From contig NC_060018.1 in NCBI RefSeq assembly GCF_021134715.1, positions 5,349,501 through 5,413,500 on the forward strand: a DNA stretch of 64,000 bases, in the 5' to 3' direction. A program made the position numbers and the translations under genes. The DNA is from Daphnia pulex (taxonomy: Eukaryota > Arthropoda > Branchiopoda > Diplostraca > Daphniidae). This document shows, in pieces, positions 55,136-64,000 of the stretch (position 1 is its first letter; every line of letters begins with the position of its first letter). Under the pieces are notes generated by a model. It ran no database searches. It worked only from the letters and a program-made list of their open reading frames with translations, and was not told the DNA's origin.

Positions 55136-56000
55136 ATATTCAGCTGCAATAGAGAGCACCGGGTATAATATAGTAGCAAAAGGAGAAGAAAACACTAACC
55201 GCTCCTTCAACGCCTGTGTACAGTCTTAGTCATGTTACTCTGGCTCATTTTCTCGTGAAAAAGGTTTGGTCGGCTGTGGGTATATCCGCCTTCTTCTTCT
55301 TCCGACTCCCTCCCCCCCCCCACTGCTTCTTAATCCCTAGAAAAGACACACAACCCCCCTTTCTCTCCGACTGATGGCTGGCTTCTCTCCCGACCCCTAG
55401 TAGCCATCTCAAATGTACGGCGTCTATCCAGGCGTCGCTATGCAGGAGCGTCCCTGTATCCATACCATATATATATATAGCGATACAAGAGGGTCGAGAG
55501 AGAGAAACTCTTCTACGAAATAATATATGTATGTATGTATATTTATATATAAGAGAGAGAGAGAGGGAACGGCGTCTGCGCGCGATGATAGTAATTCACC
55601 GGGAGAAGGACGGCGACATCAACTATGTGCGCCGACGAGCCGGATCACTTCAAAAGATGAGCAAACAAAAAAAAGATAGAAAAGAGCGGAATGCCGAAAA
55701 AGAGCTAGACGGGCTCTGTCTGTCTGTGTGTGTGTGTCCATTGGTTGGATCCTTTTTGTTACTGGGCGGTTGGTTGTTAGTACTAGAGCTTTTTTAGCCT
55801 GGGCAATGATGGAATCCCCCCACCCGTCCCCGTCCATTCGCAAACAAAATAAAGAGGAAAATGGGCAGAGTTAGACAGAAAAGACCGGAACAACATTTTC
55901 TGTGGGTCGCGAGTGAAATGCCTAATTCGTAAGCTTTCAAGCGGCAACGTTGCGTAAGGGCACAAGAGAGAGAGAGAGCCATTTCACCAGATTATTTGAC

Positions 56001-59000
56001 CAGAATCGTGGCTAATAATAAACAAAACTCAGACGACAACGACGACAACGACGACGAGAAAGAAATCATAAAATAAGAAGCAAACGTCTTGGTCTTCCAT
56101 AGAAGCGGCACGCAGCAGCAGCAGCTTCGACCGTCATGTCATCCATCACAATGGGCCGCGCTGGTCTATAACTCTACGGCACGAAAAGATAGAACTCGAG
56201 GCGTGCGTCGAGATATTATCCTCCTTAATCAAAAGCCGGAGAAAATAAGAAGAAAAAGAGAAAAACCCGAGATGAAACTAGTCATATACGACTTCGTCCA
56301 TGGATGGCCGTCTTGTATGTGTGTGTAAAGCTGTAGCCGGGCCACTGCCATCAGCATCCATTTAACAATGTCCATACAGCTGAACTAACTGCACTGCTGC
56401 TGCTGCTGGGGCTGTTGCACGCGTCGTCTGAGATAGCAAGAGACGGGCGAGCCTTTTTGTTTTCATCGTCGAGCACAAAGAACCCGAGAAGGGAAGGAAG
56501 AAGAAGAGGAAAAAGAAAAAATCACAATAATAATAACACTCAGACGACGACGACCGGCGTCGCGGCTTTAGTCGTTCTGTCGAATCCAATTGCCCAGCGA
56601 GCACCATATGGTGGTAACAAATGATTTCTTCTTCTTCTTCTACTTTTTTTTTCTTTTTCTCTCTCACTCGTTGCGTGTTCCTGCCCATAAAATTCACAAA
56701 CACCAACTGGGGAGGATCCTTTCGACATCACAGAAATCTTTTTATTCTAATTCAGTCAAAGAAGACCAAGGGACACGTTTAGTTCACCGATAGATCTCTC
56801 TCTGCCGAGACTAAGAGAAAAGTTTGATTCTTCAGAGCGCAAAAAAGGGAGTTTTCTCTCGGTGCACAGAGATTTGTGTTTCCATCATCTGGAATCGCGA
56901 AGAGGATGAAAACGCTCGGCGATAAAGAATGAAAAAAAGATGGGAAAGAAGAAGAAGAAGAAAAAAGCAGCTGCGATTTATTGCCGAGGGTTCGTCGTGC
57001 CCATTGAACGTTTGTGGGTAGATTGAAAAGGCGCGGGAGGAAAAGAGCGTTTGCGAGTTAACTCGAGGAGAGACGAGAGAGAGATGAAGAAGTGCGCTGC
57101 AAACTCATAGGAGTGAGACGCGGAAGAAGAAAAAAAATTTTCATAGTTATTATTCTGTCCAGGTTTCACGGTGATGTACGCGCCGACTGTGCCGAGCAAT
57201 CAAAATGCGTCGGTGTTTAACCATCGTCGTTCCTTCTTCTTCTTCTTCTTCTTTTTCTTCTTCTTTTCTCGTTACTACACACAGGCAACCACCAAGCGAA
57301 GCTCGTCGCTAGACGGTCCGCCCGCGCCACCACACGGCCCGACCGGTATAAAAACACGGTCGTATAACCCCCTTTGGCCCCATCAGAAAAGATTGAAGCG
57401 TTCCCTGCGGAGGAAGAGCCCAGCACCAGAAAGTCTCTCACGGCTTTTTGACTCGCAACTGTGGGCGCCCGGTGTGGGTTAGACCTTCCTCCTCCTTCCT
57501 TCTTCTTCCATTTTCTCTCATCTTCCCCATTTTTTCTTCTCCAGATATTCCCGTGTCGTTCCCTTTTTCTTCTTCTTGATTCCATTGGCCGTGTTTTATC
57601 GACTTTTCCTTCACCCTGATGACGTTAACCTTTTTTCTTCTTTTTCTCTCGTTTTGATTGCGAGGAAATGGGTGTCGATCCGAGCCCAGTCTTTCCCCCT
57701 CCCTCCTACCACCCAAAAACATTTCATTTTCGCACGATAACAAACGCCGATAAGGAGAGAGAGAGAGAAACTGCACGGCGCTGATCAAAATCTCTACCAC
57801 CCCGGTCGCTGGGGTCATGACGGCGTCACACATTGCAATCAAACTCCAAAAGGCGGTCGCGGTCGTGAATGAATAAATAATAATAAAAAGAAAAAAAAGG
57901 AAAGGAAAGAGAACCCATCATCAAATAACCGAATGAGAACAATGTACCAACAACAATCAACGACTATGTGTGTATGGGTATTTTTTATTTTTTTTTCCCG
58001 AACTCTTTCGCTTTCACTGCACCGATTTCTTTTCCCATTCTTCTTTTGTTTTCTGGGTTTTTATATACATATTTTTCCTTCATTTTTCATTTCAATTCGA
58101 TTTGATGTTATGGAAAAAAAAAAGAAAAATAATAAAGTCGAACGATGTTGACCGCTAAAGAAAAGAAATTCGAGATTGGGAAGGGGGGAGTGTATAAATC
58201 GAAAAGGGACACCGCCGAGCGCGGGAATGTCGATCTCGTTCAAAGATACGGACGTTATAGATCGGGGCAACTTATTATGGCCGATCGAATTCACGACCTT
58301 GGGGAATGGAAAAGAAATGAGCAATCAATAATTTGAAAACAGAAATCTAATATGAAAGGCTAGACAAAATCAATGGCCGCCACAACAGATGGGTATGGCA
58401 GGGCAGATTACCAGCGCGCTTTTTTTGAAATTTAGAATTCTTTCGCTCGCACAGAAATAAAAATACTCGAAACGACAGACTGCTGCTGCTGCTGCCGCTG
58501 CTGCGCATAGTTCAATGGCAGTGAGAAATCACGGAGAGAATAAGAGACGCCGAGAAAGCAAGAGCAGAAGAATGGAGACAGAACGACGAGCGCAGAAAAA
58601 ACAAAAACAAAAAAGAGGTTCTTCCACACTGGAAAAAAGAAAAAAAGGACGAAAAAAGAGTTTTTTGGGGGGATTATAAACAGACAAAAATGTTCCCACC
58701 ATCAACCGGTGAAGTATGCCATAAAAAAACACAGACAGAGAGAGAGAGAAACAAAAGGTTGGGCCAAATAACTCTTCAAGACAAGACTCTTATTCGGCCG
58801 CGAATAGCGCTCTATGTTTATATTCCTTCTTCCGTTCATTTCCAATTCCTTTAGACTTCTTCTTTCTTCTACTTTAACCCCAAAAAATTCAGAAGAAGAA
58901 GAAGAAAAAAATAAAACCACCAAACAAAATTGCTTGTTTCTTCTTCTGCAACCATCAGCTCCGGATACGCCTTCACATACGCCCGATAATAAGCATGCCA

Positions 59001-62000
59001 TCGGTTTGATTCACGAAGGGGGTTCGAAAAAGACCAAACAAAAACAGACGCCATTTTTCGTCTAACTTTACTGCCTATATTTAGTCGTCGTCGCTTCCAC
59101 TACAATTCCGACCGAGAGAAAATGTGACCCCCCCAGTCACTTCAGAGTCCTTTTTGTCGTTCGGTCGTTTCCGGAGTCTCCACCCATCATTGGCTGTGCC
59201 TATTTTGTTGCATAGCATTTTTTAATATGTAAAAATAAGCAGATACGTACACACACGTGGAAATATGATTCACGAGCAATCATTTTTCTTGTGTGAGGCT
59301 TTTTTTTTACCGTACAGATCCACCCACTCAACTCGTGGGTAAAAAAGAAAAAAAAGCACATAACAATACCGTATAGGAATGTTTCTCATCGAGTCCAAAA
59401 AGACCCCGAGGGATGGGCGAACGTAACAAAAAAAAAGGGAAGAAAATCCGACCGTCAGGGGAATTGCGTCGGCTGTTTTGTGGTCCGCTATTTAGTAACG
59501 AAACCAAGTGATGGTGATAGATGACCATCGAGTAAAAGTTCAACAACAAATTCAGGGCATACAACAACAACAACAGGACAGCGAAACCAGAAAATGAAAA
59601 AGAAAAGGAGAAAAAGAAGGAGGGCTGTCGTCGCCATCAGTGGCGTGTTACGATAATGCCCCCTCCAATTTCTCCTGAAAAATGTTCAGCGGTGTCAGGC
59701 AGCAACAGCAGCCGTGAGCGTGATAAAGAATCGGCCTTTCCAAGAAGCAGAAGAAGACGACGACTTTTATACTCGGCGCAACACCAGAAATAAGAAAATA
59801 ATAAAAGAAATCGAATAGTAGCGAACGAACCCGCAATTCAGCCCCGGTATAGTCAGTCAGTCGCTCACGTTGTTATTCGTCTTTCCACTGTGCAGACAAG
59901 AAAGAAAGAGAGAGAAACGAAAACAATTGGAATTCGGAGCGTGAAGCACAACTATGGAAAGAGAAAGAGAGCCCCGAAAAAAAAAAATCAGCACAAAACA
60001 AAAACAAAACAAGACGAGAAATAGACGCGGACTAAAGGAGAGAAGATGACGACGACAAGCCAAGCAAGGCGACCAAATCCGTTCACGTTTTCTTTATCAA
60101 AGTAGTTTGGGTCACGGAGATAAGAAGACTGGCCAATCGCACGCTCGGCCAGGAAAGAAAAAGAAAAAGAGAGCGGAATCAAAACAAAAAAAGGGACGAC
60201 GACGGAGACGAAACGGCGAAAAGAAAATGAAGGAAGAAGAACTATGTAATTATTAGAGGAAACTGTCAAGGGTCGATGATCGATCGGCGGATGAATTGGG
60301 GGGCTCATGGTGGCCGAGAAGATCCAGAAACAAGAGCAGCGCGAGAGTCTACGTTGATTCTATTATCATCTTCATCACAGTGTAACATTTTCTGCCCAGC
60401 CTCATTCTGCGCTGTCGGTTCCAAGCCGGAGAAACAACCGCCAACGCACAAAAGCGGAATTGCGGATGGAGTTGAGGAGCAAGAGGGGGGAGGGGGGGGG
60501 GGGACAAAGGGGGGAAACATACTCGTTGTTGTGCCATGTTATATGTGCGGCGTCAACACGATGCCGCCCGCCCAACAAGAGGAGGAAAGAAAAAGAGAGA
60601 AGAGGGGGTGCCCAACCAATCCGATTAAGATGAGACTATGAGATACGAGAGATCATCAAGACGGGCCTCGACCAAAAAGGGACTTTTTGAATATATATTT
60701 TCCCCCCATTTTCCTTATAGCTGGCGGGCCGCGCCGTCTTGATCGAATGGGTCGTTGCGTTCTCTGATCTCGGCTCAGAGCTCGGCACACTCTGATTCTC
60801 ATCCGTTGATGAGGATTACAGTCGGCGGCCGCAACGCTCCGAAAAATCCCTCCGTCTTATTTTGCCTCTTCTCCACGCGGGAAAAACAAAAAACAAAAGA
60901 ATACATTACAACACACACAGACACGAACACAAGACAACAATATTCATTTGCTGCCCTGTGTCCAATTCTGTGGCCGGAATCGAGTCGGATCTTCTTTCGG
61001 TCGCGTCTCTAGAGCGTGAGAGACACAACACACAGGGAGGAACGGACACAAGTGCGCGACAACATACAAGATAGAAGATGGGGGCGAAACTGTTTTTCTT
61101 TTCTTTCTCTCCTCTTTTTGAAGATGAATGTCGAGGGTATCACGTCGTCGTTGACGACGACGACAGAGCGTGTAATTGAATGTATCTACAGGCTGAGCAC
61201 CCCCACCGCCTGCCTTGCCTAGCCTCCGCCACACCCCATCATCAGTAAAAAAAAAATAAGCTTGATACTTGGTACGTCTAGCGTTCATATGCGCACGGTG
61301 AAGACCCTGGCATTCCCTCATGCCCGACACGGATGACATTGGGAATGCTGAGCACACATCAAACCCGGGGACCATCCATACGCCATAAGGAAAAAAAGAA
61401 AAAAAAAGTGGGGAGATTGCCCCCTGGCTCCGCGACGCATATAATAATATATCGCGCGTGTGGATGTGTAGATCTAGACGTACGTACGTACATATATACT
61501 TTTGAGCACAATGACAAAGCACAATAGGGGGGAAGCTGCAGAGTGGTAATATAGTACGTCATTGCTTTCGCTCCTATTGAAAAACATCCAAAAATAAAAA
61601 AAAAGGCGGCGGAATCAAAAATCAATCAGCGAAAACTGCGCCGTCGTTTGCCAACACTTTTGAAATGGAGCAGACACAAGACGAGATCGGTTGTTCCACT
61701 CACCCGAATGTATATAGTTTTCCTCTCCTTCTCTCGTATTTTTACTAGTAGTAGTTGTAGTTGTTGTTGCTCGGATTGTTCGGGTCGACGGCGGGGTTGC
61801 ACGTGGGGGTCGTTGGGTTTGATGGCACAGCGTCTTTGGCTGTTTATTGTCGATAAGTTGCCGAATTCGAGCGAACGGCGAATTTGACACTTTCGGTGGA
61901 ACCGGTGGAAGTTTGTTTGTCGGGTGAGAAAACGTCCAAACTGTTTGCAGGCGACGCGCAAATGAGTTTACAAGCCAATGTAATCCTCGTTCGTCGTAGA

Positions 62001-64000
62001 GTTTTGATGGATGGAAATTGGCGCGGGAGGAGGAGGAAGGAAGGAAGGGATGAAAACGGGGTTGGGAGTGGGGAGGGTAGAAAACAAAAGAGAGGCAAAA
62101 CTGGTGCTGCACGATCGCACTAATTGTTGTTGGCTGATGGCCACTGACAGTTGCCAATTAAGTGACGCTTTCACCAAAGAGTTGAAGTGGGGTTGACACA
62201 GCTCTCGAGTCGGAGAGCATCGGAAACGGGACAGTCAACAAGACGAGTCGCCACCATTCAACCGGACCCACAGAGGAGGACGCGGGAGAACTTAACAAAC
62301 GAACGTGAAGGAGAGAGAAAAAAAATGTAGAGGCCGACGAACTGGTCAATGGGAAAATGCGATGATGATGCCGGTACACAGACGCGCGGGCACACAAACA
62401 ACAACAACAACAGCACACACACAGAGATACACACTTGAACCAGCCGGCCAGCTGTACCGTAAACACACACCAAAAAATCTCCCACAGAGCCGGGCGGAGT
62501 CCGTTCCTGTCCAACGGTAATACCCTCTCGACACTCACGCACGAAATGAAGAAAACAACAGCCGAGGTAGACGAGAGCGCTTTAAACGACGATGGCACGT
62601 AGTTGCTGTTGTGTGTGTGTACTCTCTCTCTACTGTGTGTGTGTGTCTGAGTGCGTGTGTATTTACACACTAGACCGAAGAGGAAGTCGCACCGGACACT
62701 GGCGCTGCCGGCTATTTAGTTTTCTTTCGTTTAATTGTTCACGCCGGCCGAGAGAAAAGTAATATAACAGTGGGGAGGAATCGGTTACGTCCAGAGAAAT
62801 GGGTCGTCCCACTCCTGTTCCTCTACAATAACGGCGGCGGTTGATGCACTCAGGTAAAACAACAAAAAAACCGACGAAGAAGAGCGCGGACAAGGTGTCA
62901 ATTGCGCAACAACAATCTGAGATGGATAAAATACGAAAGGAGTGCAATTACAAAGAAGGGAATTTTTCAAATAAAAATAAAAAATCCTTTTGGGTTCGCA
63001 CAGTCCAAATTGTTGGCAAGAGAATAACTTGTTAACAAGACGAAGGTAAAAACTGTTTTCTGAAATTCGGTGGGTTCCAAAAGGGAGAGAGCGAGACTTG
63101 TACGTGTGTGAACGACGCCCCCGACGGCTATCGACTGACTGAATCTCTCGCTCCACGGGTCTCCAGACTTTTACACAGTGTGTATACACTACTGTTTGGC
63201 TGCGCCCGCCCCGACGCTATATACGGAAGCGGCACGGCTGGCGGCCGCTGGCGCGCGTGCGGAGCGTCACTCTACGCTGGACTGGCCCAACCCAGCCCTC
63301 CCACCCCCCCCCCACCCGCCAAAGTAACAGAGAGCCTACGTACGTAGACTGACTCCGAGACCGAAACCTGTAAACAGACATCCGTTGGACGGTCTTATAT
63401 ATATATATTTTTTTTTGTTCTTACGGAAAGCGTAACTCTTGTTAAGTACGGCATCGATATTATAATCATGTCGTCGTCGTGTTTGGCCGATTCTCAAACT
63501 CCTGATAACGTGGGATTCTCTATTTTCGGGGCGTAAATGCGACTTTCACTCGCAACGATCCTTTTTATATATCCCCACCTGATGAGCATTTGTGAATTGC
63601 CAGTTCGACAACGTCGCATTGACTTATAAGACCAATAAGAGAAAACGGAAAAAATCGACAGTGGGGGGGCCCCTCCATATTCGGCCGATTAGGGTCATCA
63701 TCGCAAATGAAAGTGAACCGCTGCGTAATTTGTCAAAGTGAAAAGAAATCCGTACCGGACTTTGAGAACTCGAGGGAAACTATCGAGAAGGAACGTCTGA
63801 CCGTCAGAAACCGACAGAACAGAACAGACTGCCGGAATGGAACCGAATGAAAATGGCGATGAACCTGGAACACGCTGCGCGTTGGTTACGTACCGATAAT
63901 TGTTCTACATGTTCCTCCTCCTGCCGTCGATGAACAAATGGAACGAATAGAATGTGCCGGTAAGAGCTCGACCGATCACTAGGGAGCCCAGAATTCTCTC
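56001..64000. other. Non-coding stretch, CpG-rich near the right end
   Basis: No supported coding sequence. It has ACGACG-type triplets at 56031-56058, a TTC repeat at 57231-57265, G-rich 60484-60503, ACGTACGTACGTAC near 61480-61492 and TG repeats near 62610-62647. The segment 63195-63280 is dense in CpG and NotI/BssHII-like palindromes (GCGGCCGC-like, GGCGCGCG), which could mark a promoter for the kek gene or for a neighbour outside the window; no exon could be placed. Confidence 0.4.
57231..57265. repeat. TTC trinucleotide repeat
   Basis: About eleven TTC units with one interruption. Confidence 0.85.

Larger units (their letters stand above)
50001..56000. other. Microsatellite-rich non-coding stretch
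   Basis: No supported coding sequence. It has (CT)n at 51742-51760, 13 C at 52195-52207, (GT)n near 53731-53745, (CA)n near 55073-55085, (GT)n at 55119-55135 and GA tracts near 55553 and 55967. ORFs up to 179 codons on opposite strands overlap each other (52973-53516) and are rich in Arg/Ser from purine tracts. Confidence 0.4.

Noticed and set aside
60944-61522. 192-codon minus ORF
   Set aside because: Mixed low-complexity composition, no recognisable domain, no flanking splice sites that extend it.
39347-62647. CRISPR-like or satellite array in the repeat-rich right block
   Set aside because: Repeats are mono-, di-, tri- and tetranucleotide microsatellites; no array of longer repeats with unique spacers.

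Overview
The window looks like nuclear DNA of a small-genome arthropod, most likely a cladoceran crustacean such as Daphnia. Eight spliced protein genes, all with recognisable animal orthologues, are packed into the first 17.5 kb. Their introns are mostly 55-75 bp with GT-AG ends. A Kekkon-type LRR/Ig receptor, a family known from arthropods, sits further right. The species call is inference, because no organelle, rRNA or species-specific marker is present.

Left block (1-17.5 kb), mostly housekeeping genes: the 3' exon of an unidentified RG-rich protein (+); LTO1 and METTL25 (-), whose reading frames are only 14 nt apart; HTATSF1 (+) with a secreted C-type lectin gene nested on the opposite strand inside its first intron; PPM1G (-); NGDN (+); FBXO31 (-); CLUAP1/IFT38 (-); and USP36 (+). 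I rebuilt the exon chains by hand. Every complete chain sums to a whole number of codons. Gene pairs share short divergent promoters (LTO1/HTATSF1, PPM1G/NGDN, CLUAP1/USP36) or nearly touching 3' ends (NGDN/FBXO31). A perfect match to the RFX X-box lies 79 nt upstream of the CLUAP1 start codon.

Middle block (17.5-29 kb), repeat-rich: a partial duplicate of a STAG/SA cohesin gene that begins in mid-protein and carries two one-base frame breaks; three diverged copies of an unidentified exon-like segment around it; two long fold-back (palindromic) elements; a 33-nt tandem repeat; and a spliced minus-strand transcription unit, probably a long non-coding RNA. CTCF-like motifs lie at its 5' end and 650 bp beyond.

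Right block (29-64 kb): one large single-exon Kekkon-family receptor gene (-), followed by about 32 kb on its 5' side with no coding region I can support. That stretch is full of GA, CA, ATGG and TTC microsatellites and C/G homopolymers. It also holds scattered candidate regulatory sites: POU octamers, a SOX-plus-POU cluster, a cluster of three TGACGT sites, and a 31-nt palindrome. It reads as the upstream intron or regulatory domain of the receptor gene.

Functional links between neighbours are few. LTO1 (iron-sulphur protein maturation for ribosome recycling), NGDN (small-subunit rRNA processing) and USP36 (nucleolar deubiquitinase) all serve ribosome production, but I see no reason to treat the block as an operon apart from the LTO1-METTL25 pair.
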